Assembly (NCBI GenBank): GCA_046348835.1
Contig: JAXMDM010000003.1
Location: forward strand, 248,001-312,000
Length of the DNA: 64,000 bases
Direction of reading: 5' to 3'
Origin: Defluviicoccus sp046348835
GTDB lineage: Bacteria > Pseudomonadota > Alphaproteobacteria > Rhodospirillales > Defluviicoccaceae
Shown here: positions 8,503 through 16,701 of the stretch, in pieces
Numbering within the stretch: position 1 is the first letter of the stretch
Layout: each line of letters starts with the position of its first letter
Made by a program: the position numbers and the translations under genes
The notes under the pieces: model-generated
Databases searched by the model: none
What the model saw: the letters and a program-made list of their open reading frames with translations, nothing else
What the model was told of the DNA's origin: nothing

Positions 8503-9118
8503 GGCTCAGGAATCGCCCCAGGGCTTGCCTGGCCGATCGCCTCGACCCATAGGCGGACCCGGTCGACATCGGAGTCGACCGCCGGGATGAAGGCGACGGC
8601 GCGGAACACCTGCAGCGCCGGGTCGGTGACATCGAGGAACGCCCTTGCGGATTTCCTCCTTGAATGCCGGATCCAGGCCTTCGCGGAACGTCCACATGTA
8701 TTCCGGGATCGGCGGCGAGTCGGCGAGCACCCGCACCGTCGCCGGGTCCAGCTTCTGCTCCCGAATCAGCCGGTTGAAGATCGGCATGCTGAGGCCGCCG
8801 GCGTCGGCTTTGCCGTTTGCGACCGCCATCGCCACCGCGCCGTGTGCGCCCAGCACCCGCAGGTTGTAATCCCTGTCGGAGACCAGTCCGGCCTCCAGCA
8901 GCATGTACCTCGGCACCCAGGTCCCCGAGGTGGACGCCGGGTCGCCGAACGCGACGTCCTTTCCCTACAGGTCGGCCAGGCCTTTTGCGGGACTGTCGGC
9001 GGGGACGATAACCACCGCCTGGAAGGTGGGGCCGACGTCGGCGTGGGTCGGCCGGGCGAACGGCTCCAGCTTCGCCCGCCGGCTCTGCAGGATGTAGGTG
9101 ACGGGCCCCAGGTAGGCC
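8500..9118 (-). pseudogene. PhnD-type substrate-binding protein, 5' truncated with stop and frameshift
   Basis: The remnant begins at a chimeric junction with vnfK (GPAYLGPVTYIL onward). It continues with FARPTHADVGPTFQAVVIV, then meets an in-frame TAG at 8965-8967 inside the conserved DLxGKxVAFGDPAST motif, where a lysine codon AAG is normal. GTWVPRYMLLEAGL and the DAGGLSMPIFNRLI segment follow. A further slip near 8646 shifts the end (AFLDVTDPALQVFRAVAFIP) to a TGA overlapping the permease ATG. The signal peptide and N-terminal lobe are gone. It is a periplasmic solute-binding protein of the phosphate/phosphonate group; the ligand is unknown. Confidence 0.75.
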
Positions 9119-9121
9119 GGC

Positions 9122-9856
9122 CCCCTCGTAGCGGGCGAGGGCGATCGAGCCGACGGCGTTGGCCGTGTTCTGCAAGTCCTCGACGGTGGTCGAGCCCTCG
9201 GTCTGCAGCGATTTGTCGGGGAGCATCGGCGAGTCGAAGCGACCGGTATCCATCAGGATCGTGCCGTCGACCCCCATCTCGTCGAGGTAGAACTTGAGTT
9301 CGGCGACGTCGCCCGGGTTAACCCAACCAGGGAAGACGTTGAGCTTTGCGGTGGGCTGGCCCTTCTTCGCCAGCGTCTTGACCAGCGCCTTGACGGCCTC
9401 GTCGTAGCCGCTGACCTGGCTGCCCTTGAAGCTCGGCGTATGGACCGGCACCAGGTGGATGGTGCGGTCGGGGAATTCCTTCGCCAGCATCTTGTAGCAG
9501 GCGGTGATCGTTCCCTCGATGTCGTCGCCGATCACCTCGGTCGAGCAGGTGGTGATGATGGGGATGACGCGCAGTTCCGGATAACGCCGCGCCAGGACCT
9601 CGACCCCCTCGATGATCCGCTTCGTTCCGCCGAACACCGCCGCCTCCTCGTGCACCGAGCTGGAGGCGACGGCGAAGTTCTCCTTGAAGTGCTGGGCGAA
9701 CAGCAGCCGCACGAACATCGTGCAACCCTGGCCACCGTGGACGAGCGGGATACAATCCTTGACGCCGATGCTGGCGTACTGGCCGCCTGCCGGCTGGCAG
9801 GTGTACATGGGATTGATAATTCCTGCGCGTTCCTTGCTTGCAACTGTGCAGGCCAT
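9122..9856 (-). pseudogene. vnfK: Vanadium nitrogenase beta chain, N-terminal ~245 residues only
   Basis: VnfK carries half of the P-cluster of the vanadium-iron protein. The frame from the ATG at 9856 has INPMYTCQPAGGQYASIG with the first P-cluster cysteine, KDCIPLVHGGQGCTMFVRLL with the second, and IPIITTCSTEVIGDDIEG with the third. VHTPSFKGSQVSGY and NVFPGWVNPGDV follow. These match vanadium-type beta chains better than the Mo (NifK) or Fe-only (AnfK) types, notably QYASIGVKDCIPLVHGGQGC. After ALARYEG the homology stops and PhnD-like sequence begins in another frame, so about half of the protein is missing. The first ~245 codons have no lesion. Confidence 0.9.
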
Positions 9857-9920
9857 GATCTGGGCCTCCTGATGGGGGCAAGGTGCGGCAACAGCATGGG
9901 CTGCGCCGCGCGCCCGGCGT

Positions 9921-10061
9921 CTAATAAAGGGTGTGGGTCAGTTCGTGATTGCGGGACCGGGTGATCGCCAGGTCGACAAGGCGGTCGCGCAGACCACCCA
10001 GGACCTCGCTGATCTCCGGCTCCCTGCTGAAGACGGCTGCATTTACTGGCCACTTCGGCAT
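9921..10061 (-). pseudogene. vnfG: Vanadium nitrogenase delta subunit, 3' fragment
   Basis: Upstream of vnfK on the same strand, a short frame reads SREPEISEVLGGL, then RDRLVDLAITRSRNHELTHTLY and a TAG at 9921-9923. The ITRS-N-ELxHxLY ending is the hallmark C-terminus of VnfG (delta subunit of the alternative nitrogenases), and vnfDGK is the standard gene order. Only about 40-45 residues are recognisable. Upstream the frame stays open (GLKSSMPKW and before) but does not resemble VnfG, so another join lies near 10050-10060. Confidence 0.7.
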
Positions 10062-10661
10062 CGATGATTTAAGTCCGATGTCTCGCCAACGGATGTCGCA
10101 GAAGCGATGCCAGTTGGCCGGGCGGCGGTGATGCAGGTCAATTGCCGCGTCGGATCACCATCGCAGCCGGGACAACCCACTGAAAACGCTCACAACTGAT
10201 CCATCGCCAGGGAAGACGCGGAAGTCGAGCAGAGCCGGCGGGATGAGGCAGGGACAACGCGGAGCGTACACTTCACGTCGCTATCGTTCCGATCGGTACG
10301 TTTGGCAGCAAAAGGCTCGCCCGTCATGGCGAGTCGCTCCGCGCATCAGGCTAAACGCGGGTTCAAGTGTCGGGCGACATGGAAAACTGGACCAGGGGCG
10401 ACATGAGGAACCGGACCTCCTTTGAGTGTCTCACGGGCGTGTCCGGTCGCCGTTCTCCTTCCGTCTCGTCAACTTGACGATCGTGGCCTTCGCCAGCCGC
10501 GCGGCGCGGCGGCTCGCCGGCTCATTTGACCAGGCCCGTCCCATAACCAATATGCATTGAATCGCTAGCAAGGCCGCATTTCTCGACGCTTCTTCCCGCC
10601 GCCATCATCGACAAACGGGCCGGGCGGGCCCTTGTCACAAATGAGGCGCAGGGAGGAGACG
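10062..10661. other. Broken edge of the nitrogenase locus, no intact gene
   Basis: vnfD and vnfH would be expected here but are absent. I see no intact gene on either strand. The region holds the IS21-like tandem repeats at 10372-10417. A loose promoter-like pair lies before the next gene: ttgacc near 10528, with an AT-rich aatatgcat about 17-18 bases later. The stretch looks like a deletion scar. Confidence 0.5.
10372..10417. repeat. Two imperfect 22-bp direct repeats, possible IS21-family end
   Basis: Copies at 10372-10393 and 10396-10417 share gggcgacatg and the closing ggacc, differ at a few middle positions, and have a 24-base period. IS21-family elements carry several such ~20-bp terminal repeats at their ends, and many have a similar TGTCG...GGACC character. 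No transposase (istA/istB) is present, so this would be a relic. It lies beside the point where vnfD/vnfH are missing. Confidence 0.4.
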
Positions 10662-12782
10662 ATGAGCGGTCACGCGGTCCCGGTCGGCATAGGGCGTCGC
10701 TTTGCGCCGCTGTTGGAGGGGTGGGAGGATGTCGTCTCCGTCGCCGAGCGGGGCCTCGGCCCATTGCTCGACCTGGCGGTTCGGCTCTGGCTGGCGCAGA
10801 TCTTTTTTGTTTCAGGCGTCCTCAAGACGACCAACTGGGATGCGACGGTTTTCCTCTACACGCACGAGCATCCGGTTCCGGGACTCGATCCGGCGGTGGC
10901 GGCGGTCATCGGTACCGGAATCGAACTCGTTTGTCCGGTTCTGCTGGCGTTCGGGCTCGCCAGTCGTATTGCCGCCATTCCGTTACTGCTAACAACGGCT
11001 TTTCTCCAGTTGACCTACAAGGAGCTTGCCGACCATCTCTATTGGGCGGCGCTGCTGGGGTTTCTGCTGTTGCGGGGACCTGGCGCCCTCTCCGTCGATC
11101 ACTTCATCGCACCGCATTTGGCCGGCTCGGCGATCCCGTTCGCCGGCAGTCTGAAAAAGCTCGCCGTTCGCCTGCACCGGCACGTTCTTCCTTCCTATCA
11201 GTTTACCGTTCGCGTGTGGCTCGCCTGGCTCATCTGGGATCTCGGGTTTCGGGATGGCTCGGGCTCGGAGCCCTGGCAGGCGATGGGTCTCGTTTTGTGC
11301 GCAGTGCTGGCGGCCGGTCTGGCGACACGGTCGGCCGCCCTCTTTCTCGCCTTGCTTTCCACCACCAGTCTGTCCGATGTGACGGCGTTGGGGGATCCGG
11401 TGCTGCGCCTGTTCTTGCTTGCAACCTTTGCCTTGCACGGCGCCGGCCCTATCTCCGTGGATCGTCTGCTCAGGCCCTATGTGCACCGCCTGTGCCCAAG
11501 CCTCTCCAGAGACCCCGGCTGGCTGGCCGAAGCGCCCCGCGTCATCATCGTCGGTGCCGGATTTGCCGGGATCGCGGCGGCGCAAGCGCTGCGCCACGCC
11601 TGGGCGAGGATCACACTCGTCGACCGCCGCAACTACCACCTGTTTCAGCCGTTGCTCTACCAGGTGGCGACGGCGACGCTTTCTCCCGCCGACATCGCCG
11701 TGCCAATCCGGACGCTCGTACGGGGTCAACAGAACTGCCGCGTGCTGATGGGTCGCGTCAGCGGCGTGGACGTCCAGGGCCGCGAAGTCGTCGTCGGCAA
11801 TCAGCGCATACCATACGATTACCTGGTGCTGGCAACAGGCGCCCGGCACAGCTACTTCGGCAAGGACGAGTGGGAGCCGTTCGCGCCGGGGCTGAAAAAG
11901 ATCGATGATGCAACGGCGGTGCGCAGTCGGGTGCTGTCCGCCTTCGAGCGCGCCGAGGCCGCCGAAGATGATGCCGAGCGACAGCGGCTTCTGACATTCG
12001 TCCTCGTCGGCGGCGGCCCGACCGGCGTCGAGTTGGCCGGTGCGATCGCCGAGCTGGCGCGGCAGAGCCTGCGCGAAGAGTTCAGAACCGCCGATCCGAC
12101 GTCGGCCCGCATCCTGTTGATCCAGTCGGCCCCGCGCATCTTGCCGAGCCTCCCGGAAGGACTTTCCCTCGCCGCAACCCGGTCCTTGAGGGAACTGGGC
12201 GTAGAGGTGCTGACCAACAGCCGTGTCGAACAGGTGGATGACGGCGGGGTCAACGTCGGCAACCGGCGGATAGAGGCCCGGACGGTGTTGTGGACCGCCG
12301 GGGTGATGGCCTCGGCGGCCGGACGCTGGATCGGCGCCGAACGCGATGCCGCCGGCCGGATTCTGGTGGAGCCGGACCTGTCCGTGCCGGGCGTGCACAA
12401 CGTCTTCGCGATTGGCGATACCGCCGCCTGCCACGGCGCGGACGGTCGTCCGCTTCCTGGACTCGCCGCCGTCGCCAAGCAGCAGGGACACTACGTCTCC
12501 CGAGTGATCCGTGCCCGGATCGAGGGGCGGGAGCACCACCGCCGCTTCCGCTACCGCGACTTGGGCTCGATGGCAACGATCGGTCGCAAGGCGGCGGTTG
12601 CCGACCTTCGCGGCGTAAGGCTCAGCGGCAGCCTTGCCTGGTGGCTGTGGGGACTCGTCCACGTCGCCTTTCTGGTCGATCTGCGCAGCCGGATTGCGGT
12701 GATGTTCGACTGGTTCTGGTCTTACCTGACCTACAATCGGAGCATGCGCTTGATCACCGGCGTCGAAGGTGACCGCGACTGA
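10662..12782 (+). CDS. DoxX-DoxX-NDH-2 fusion: membrane quinone-linked NADH dehydrogenase-like protein
   Basis: The protein has 706 residues. Residues ~30-160 form a DoxX-like four-helix membrane domain (LWLAQIFFVSGVLKTTNWDAT). Residues ~180-290 form a second, weaker DoxX-like unit (VRVWLAWLIWDLGF ... DRLLRPYV). From ~305 follows a type II NADH dehydrogenase: FAD-binding VIIVGAGFAGIAAAQALR, RRNYHLFQPLLYQVAT, the NADH-binding FVLVGGGPTGVELAGAIAEL, and the second FAD contact NVFAIGDTAAC. It likely passes electrons from NAD(P)H to quinone, with the DoxX part as a membrane anchor or quinone site. The ATG at 10662 has a good ribosome site (gggaggag), so it is preferred to the TTG at 10632. A LysR gene follows on the same strand, and a bufferin operon containing another DoxX lies opposite. 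Confidence 0.88.
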   Translation: MSGHAVPVGIGRRFAPLLEGWEDVVSVAERGLGPLLDLAVRLWLAQIFFVSGVLKTTNWDATVFLYTHEHPVPGLDPAVAAVIGTGIELVCPVLLAFGLASRIAAIPLLLTTAFLQLTYKELADHLYWAALLGFLLLRGPGALSVDHFIAPHLAGSAIPFAGSLKKLAVRLHRHVLPSYQFTVRVWLAWLIWDLGFRDGSGSEPWQAMGLVLCAVLAAGLATRSAALFLALLSTTSLSDVTALGDPVLRLFLLATFALHGAGPISVDRLLRPYVHRLCPSLSRDPGWLAEAPRVIIVGAGFAGIAAAQALRHAWARITLVDRRNYHLFQPLLYQVATATLSPADIAVPIRTLVRGQQNCRVLMGRVSGVDVQGREVVVGNQRIPYDYLVLATGARHSYFGKDEWEPFAPGLKKIDDATAVRSRVLSAFERAEAAEDDAERQRLLTFVLVGGGPTGVELAGAIAELARQSLREEFRTADPTSARILLIQSAPRILPSLPEGLSLAATRSLRELGVEVLTNSRVEQVDDGGVNVGNRRIEARTVLWTAGVMASAAGRWIGAERDAAGRILVEPDLSVPGVHNVFAIGDTAACHGADGRPLPGLAAVAKQQGHYVSRVIRARIEGREHHRRFRYRDLGSMATIGRKAAVADLRGVRLSGSLAWWLWGLVHVAFLVDLRSRIAVMFDWFWSYLTYNRSMRLITGVEGDRD

Positions 12783-12920
12783 GCCCCGTCTTCAAGGCAG
12801 CCGCGCCCAACGCACGCTATCCGTTCGCTTTGCGCCACACTGCGCTTGACCCTTGCATGCATCGACGCGGAAGATGCGTGTGCTTTGGCGCGAGATTCCC
12901 ATAAGCGGGCGGGGGAAGGG

Positions 12921-13865
12921 ATGGAGCTGTACCAGGTCAGGTATTTTCTCGCCCTTTGCGAGACCTTGAACTTCACACGTGCGGCAGAGAAGTGCGCTGT
13001 CTCGCAGCCGAGCTTAACACGCGCCATCCAGAACCTTGAGGCAGAGTTTGGCGGGCCCTTGTTTCACCGCGAGCGGCAGCGCACGCACCTGACCGAGCTC
13101 GGACGGCTGATGCAGCCTTACTTCGAGCAGGTGTATACACAAGCGCAGGCCGCCAAAGACGCAGCAAAGACTTATGCCAAGCTCGACAACATCCCGCTGA
13201 AGATCGGGGTGATGTGTACCATTGGCCCGAGCGTCATGGGCGACTTCTTCGGCGACTTCCGTTCCCGTTACCCCGGAATCGAGGTGCAGCTTCTCGACGC
13301 GGCTGGCTATGCCCTCGCCGAGATGCTTCTCACCGGTGCGATCGAGGTGGCCATATACGGGCTTCCCGAAGGCATAGACGACCGGTTCCACGCCCTGCCA
13401 TTGTTCAGTGAGCGCTTCGTTATCGCCTGTTCAGAGGTGCACCGGTTTGCGACGATGGACGTCGTCCACTGCCGCGACCTCCATGAAGAGCGCTACGTCA
13501 ACCGCTATAACTGCGAGTACTACGAGTACGCGGGTAATATCCTGCGCGGCATGGGCGTATACGTCAACGTCGTGATGCGGAGCGAGCGGGACGACTGGGT
13601 TCAGGCAATGATCCGCGCCGGCCTCGGCTTTGGCTTTTTTTCCGAGTTCTCGGTGACCATGCCGGGCATCATCGTCAAGCCCCTGATCGAGCCGGAATTC
13701 GGCAGGCAGATCAATCTGGTCACAATGCGCGGTCGCCCCCATTCGCCGGCTGTCGGTGCCTTCATCCGGGCGGCGCGAGCCCACAAATGGCCGGAGGCGG
13801 TTGCGCCCGTCCCCCCTAACCAAGGCGACCAGCAGGCTGGCGAGGCATCTGCGACAAGCACTTGA
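12921..13865 (+). CDS. LysR-family transcriptional regulator
   Basis: This 314-residue regulator has an N-terminal winged helix (MELYQVRYFLALCETLNFTR, AAEKCAVSQPSLTRAIQNLE) followed by a two-lobe effector-binding domain starting about residue 90 (LKIGVMCTIGP). The ATG at 12921 follows gggggaaggg and is preferred to an upstream start at 12846 that lacks one. It lies 138 bases after the NDH-2 fusion gene, and its last 50 bases overlap, tail to tail, the 3' end of the redoxin gene. Its targets are unknown; the NDH-2 fusion and the bufferin operon are the natural candidates. Confidence 0.88.
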   Translation: MELYQVRYFLALCETLNFTRAAEKCAVSQPSLTRAIQNLEAEFGGPLFHRERQRTHLTELGRLMQPYFEQVYTQAQAAKDAAKTYAKLDNIPLKIGVMCTIGPSVMGDFFGDFRSRYPGIEVQLLDAAGYALAEMLLTGAIEVAIYGLPEGIDDRFHALPLFSERFVIACSEVHRFATMDVVHCRDLHEERYVNRYNCEYYEYAGNILRGMGVYVNVVMRSERDDWVQAMIRAGLGFGFFSEFSVTMPGIIVKPLIEPEFGRQINLVTMRGRPHSPAVGAFIRAARAHKWPEAVAPVPPNQGDQQAGEASATST

Positions 13866-14535
13866 GCACCGCACCTGGGTCGGCCCGCTGCCCCGGATCC
13901 GCGTCGATGAACGCACAAGCAGCGATGCCATTCGAGTCGACAACATAGGTGGCAGGAAGGACCAAGCCCGAAGATATCGCCTCCGGAGGGGCACCAAGGC
14001 CGAGAAGATTGAGCCAAACGGCAACCGGCTCCGGGGGCTGATAGGTGAGCCCGAACAGACGACCAAGCTGGTGACCGTCGTCGGTCAACAGGTCGAACCC
14101 CAGACCGTCCTCTTCGGCAACAGCCTGCGACCTGCTGGGCGGGTCCGGCGAAATTCCCACAAGAGCGCCGTGCCGGGCTTGGATTGCCGGCAACATACCT
14201 TGCAACATCCTGAGCGATTTCCGACAGATGGGGGAACAGGCGCCGAGGATGAAGGTGATGACGACCGGACCGAGATCAAGGAGATTGCCCAAGCTGACAT
14301 GAACCCGCTCGGCACTGACGAGCTCAAAGTCGGGAATCATCTCACCGGCCTGTACCGCATCGGCAATCACGCCGCACGAGCGCAACCACTTGGTAGCATC
14401 TTGCCTGGTTGCGCCCGCCGGCAGGACTTGAGCCGATTGCAATTTGCCGACAGCGAGTTCGCCATTCTCGGACGAGGTCATCACCCGTGTTCCGTAACCA
14501 GCCGTTGAGGTTCTGATTGCCGGAGTCGCTTGCAT
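13816..14535 (-). CDS. Peroxiredoxin/AhpC-TSA-like redoxin
   Basis: The 239-residue frame contains a thioredoxin-fold peroxiredoxin-like domain from about residue 65: GEMIPDFELVSAERVHVSL, then VVITFILGACSPICRKSLRML, where CSPIC stands in the place of the peroxidatic or redox-active cysteines, and LVGISPDPPSRSQAVAEE. Near the end is a GLVLPATYVVDSNGIAACAF strand pair with another cysteine. The first ~60 residues are unlike the family, and an ATG at 14481 could be the true start. It is the last gene of the bufferin operon, 22 bases after doxX, and may maintain cysteine redox state. Its 3' end overlaps the opposite LysR gene by 50 bases. Confidence 0.72.
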   Translation of the reverse strand: MQATPAIRTSTAGYGTRVMTSSENGELAVGKLQSAQVLPAGATRQDATKWLRSCGVIADAVQAGEMIPDFELVSAERVHVSLGNLLDLGPVVITFILGACSPICRKSLRMLQGMLPAIQARHGALVGISPDPPSRSQAVAEEDGLGFDLLTDDGHQLGRLFGLTYQPPEPVAVWLNLLGLGAPPEAISSGLVLPATYVVDSNGIAACAFIDADPGQRADPGAVLKCLSQMPRQPAGRLG

Positions 14536-14557
14536 GGATCGAGACGCCGGGGAGTGG

Positions 14558-15025
14558 CTATCCGAAGAGCCGCCGCCCGATCAGGTGATCTAGGGAGATG
14601 CTGCCCGCACCACGCGTCACCAGGTAAGCGAGGATCGATCCCCACAGCACGTGGTCCGGCCAGTTCTCCGGATAGACCAATAGCTGGATGACGAGGGTCA
14701 TCCCGAGGAGCGCGGCGGCGGCGAAGCGGGTCGCCAAGCCGAACGCGAGCAGGACCGAGCCGCCCAGCTCCACCGTTGTCGCCAGGCAGGCTCCGACGGC
14801 AGGCGGCAGAATGGGCAGCATGTACTCCATGTCGAACAGGGCGATGGTCGCATCCCAACTGGCGATCTTGGTCAGCCCCGAGCGCCAGAACACGGTCGCC
14901 ACGGCGAGGCGGAAGGCCAGTGCCAGAAGCGAGGTCGGAAAGCGATCGAGAAGCTCGCGGGCCGAGCCGAAAAGGCCGATCAGGCTTCCGGAGCGGACAA
15001 CGGGGGATATCGTCGTGGTAGCCAT
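14558..15025 (-). CDS. DoxX-family membrane protein of the bufferin operon
   Basis: The 155-residue protein has four predicted membrane helices and the DoxX pattern (FRLAVATVFWRSGLTKIASW, ELGGSVLLAFGLATRFAAAA, DHVLWGSILAYLVTRGAGSI). DoxX proteins are common companions of DUF2282-DUF692-DUF2063 clusters, where a redox or quinone-linked role is suspected. Its sequence is clearly related to the first DoxX unit of the NDH-2 fusion 2 kb away (shared SGxxK, WDAT, LLAFGLA patterns). The ATG follows gggaggttgtcacc. Confidence 0.88.
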   Translation of the reverse strand: MATTTISPVVRSGSLIGLFGSARELLDRFPTSLLALAFRLAVATVFWRSGLTKIASWDATIALFDMEYMLPILPPAVGACLATTVELGGSVLLAFGLATRFAAAALLGMTLVIQLLVYPENWPDHVLWGSILAYLVTRGAGSISLDHLIGRRLFG

Positions 15026-15044
15026 GGTGACAACCTCCCAGGGG

Positions 15045-15818
15045 CTAAGAGACAGGGCCGATTGACGAAACGAGGCCGCCTTCGATCAGCGCGGTGAGCA
15101 GATCTGTCGGATCAAAACGGTGATCGACGGTCCGGGCCAACGCGAGCGCTTCATCCAGTCGGCCGCCGATGATCAGTCGTTGAAGGAACGCGTAATCCGC
15201 CGGCGACAACCGCAGCCAGCCGACGTCGTCCTGCCGGCGGTGCACCAGCAGCCGAGCCCCGCCCGCATTGAGGTCGACGGTTTCGCGCTCGCCGCAGGGC
15301 TTGCGATGAAGCCGCCAGATGCGCTCAACCGGGAACGGCGATGAGATCAGCCGGCACGAGGGGTGCAGATGAAGGCCTGGAGCGGAGCGGCCGTCGGCGG
15401 TCGACGGGCTCGCGTCGTCGGCGAGCGCCGGCGCGCCCGGCGCATGCGACGCTTCGTTGAGTGCCCACTCGAGGCGGGCAACATCGCCGAGGTAAGGGAG
15501 GGAGCGCGCTTCCGGAAGTGCATCCAGAAAGGCGGAAAATTCACCCCCATACGCCAACAGGCAGGGGCTCGCCGGCGGCACCATGCGCACATACCGGCGT
15601 GCCGCAGCCCGGAAGAACGGCACCCCCACCAGCTCCTGGACAACCGGAAAGACCGCCGCCAGGGCGTCAATGAGAGTGACTCGATAATGATTGGCGTAGA
15701 TCGCCAGACGCGCCTTAGCACCCGGAACGTCGTCGACGATCGATCCCGCCAGGAGAGAGGCGTCGCTCTCGACGACGGCTGCGGCAAAGCGCCGCTGCAG
15801 GTCATGCAACGCGAGCAT
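15045..15818 (-). CDS. DUF2063-family partner protein (HvfC/BufC type)
   Basis: The 257-residue protein starts LALHDLQRRFAAAVVE and has the family's IYANHYRVTLIDALAAVFPVV segment, VPFFRAAARRYV, and LPYLGDVARLEWALNEA. DUF2063 proteins act with DUF692 enzymes, probably binding the precursor leader and delivering it to the enzyme. The C-terminal half (RLISSPFPVERIWRLHR) is an alpha/beta extension also seen in the family. Its start overlaps the DUF692 gene by 17 bases, so the two are translationally coupled. Confidence 0.88.
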   Translation of the reverse strand: MLALHDLQRRFAAAVVESDASLLAGSIVDDVPGAKARLAIYANHYRVTLIDALAAVFPVVQELVGVPFFRAAARRYVRMVPPASPCLLAYGGEFSAFLDALPEARSLPYLGDVARLEWALNEASHAPGAPALADDASPSTADGRSAPGLHLHPSCRLISSPFPVERIWRLHRKPCGERETVDLNAGGARLLVHRRQDDVGWLRLSPADYAFLQRLIIGGRLDEALALARTVDHRFDPTDLLTALIEGGLVSSIGPVS

Positions 15819-16674
15819 GTCTCAACTCCGAAAAGGCCATCTGTCGTCGATGATCGGCTTCCGCCGCCTCTGCCAGGAGCACCGGCAGAGCGGGCAAATT
15901 GCTGTCCCACTCAATCATCGTCGCTGCGAAAGGGAAGCGACGGACCGCGCCCTCATAGAGATCCCACACCGCCGGAGCGACCGGTGCGCCATGGTCGTCG
16001 ATCAGGATGCGACTGCCATCGGCGTCGTTGACACAGTGCCCCGCAAGGTGAATCTCCTTCACCGCGCCGACCGGCAAGTCGTCGATCCATCGCCACGGAT
16101 CGCCACCCAGGTTCTGGCAGGTCACATAGACATTGTTGACATCGAACAGCAGGCCGCACCCGGTGCGGCGTACGAGCTCACTGAGGAACAGTGCCTCGGG
16201 GATCGTCGAGTGAACGAAGCGAAGGTACGACGACGGGTTTTCGATTAGTACTTGCCGCCCGAGCCGGTTCTGCATCCGGCCGACGTTGGCGGTGACGATC
16301 GCGAGGCTCTCCTCGGTGTAGGGCAGGGGAAGAAGATCGTTGAGGTATACCCCATCGCCGGAGACGGACCAGGCGAGATGCTCGGAGATTAGCGTCGGTT
16401 CGACGCGCGTTACCAGTGCGGCGAAACGATCCAGGTGTGCCCGGTCGAGACCGCGGGCGCTGCCGAGCGACATGCCCACTCCGTGCAGGGAGATCGGCCA
16501 ATGGGAGCGCAGTGTATCCAACTGCCGCACCGCTGGCCCCGCGGTCATGTAATTCTCGGCGTGGACTTCGAGGAAGCCGACGGCCGGACGGGTGGCAACA
16601 ATCTCGCCGTAGTGCGGATGTCGGAAGCCGATGCCCGCGCGTCGTTGCGCAATCTCGCGATCGCAATTCACCAT
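15802..16674 (-). CDS. DUF692 multinuclear iron oxidative (MNIO) enzyme, HvfB/BufB type
   Basis: The 290-residue protein is a TIM-barrel enzyme of the DUF692 family, relatives of MbnB, which use two or three irons to modify cysteines in small precursor peptides. Metal-ligand motifs are visible in order: ISLHGVGMSLG, ISEHLAWS, IENPSSYL, FDVNNVYVTCQN, KEIHLAGHC, DDHGAPV and MIEWDSNLP. It follows the DUF2282 precursor gene by 27 bases, and its end overlaps the DUF2063 gene. The expected role is converting cysteines of the precursor to thiooxazole-type copper ligands, as described for bufferins. Confidence 0.92.
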   Translation of the reverse strand: MVNCDREIAQRRAGIGFRHPHYGEIVATRPAVGFLEVHAENYMTAGPAVRQLDTLRSHWPISLHGVGMSLGSARGLDRAHLDRFAALVTRVEPTLISEHLAWSVSGDGVYLNDLLPLPYTEESLAIVTANVGRMQNRLGRQVLIENPSSYLRFVHSTIPEALFLSELVRRTGCGLLFDVNNVYVTCQNLGGDPWRWIDDLPVGAVKEIHLAGHCVNDADGSRILIDDHGAPVAPAVWDLYEGAVRRFPFAATMIEWDSNLPALPVLLAEAAEADHRRQMAFSELRHARVA

Positions 16675-16701
16675 GACTGTCGCTCCGTCCGGCGCACCCG
16701 G

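Noticed and set aside
8965..8967. TAG as a recoded amino acid in the PhnD gene
   Set aside because: The gene is also truncated and frameshifted, and no sign of pyrrolysine genes exists; a nonsense mutation is simpler.
9122..9856. Molybdenum (nifK) or iron-only (anfK) beta chain
   Set aside because: Motifs around the P-cluster cysteines follow VnfK, and the adjacent delta-subunit ending excludes the Mo type.
10062..10140. An open - strand frame running upstream from the vnfG fragment (through GLKSSMPKW)
   Set aside because: It does not resemble VnfG or any family I know, so it is treated as sequence beyond the deletion join.
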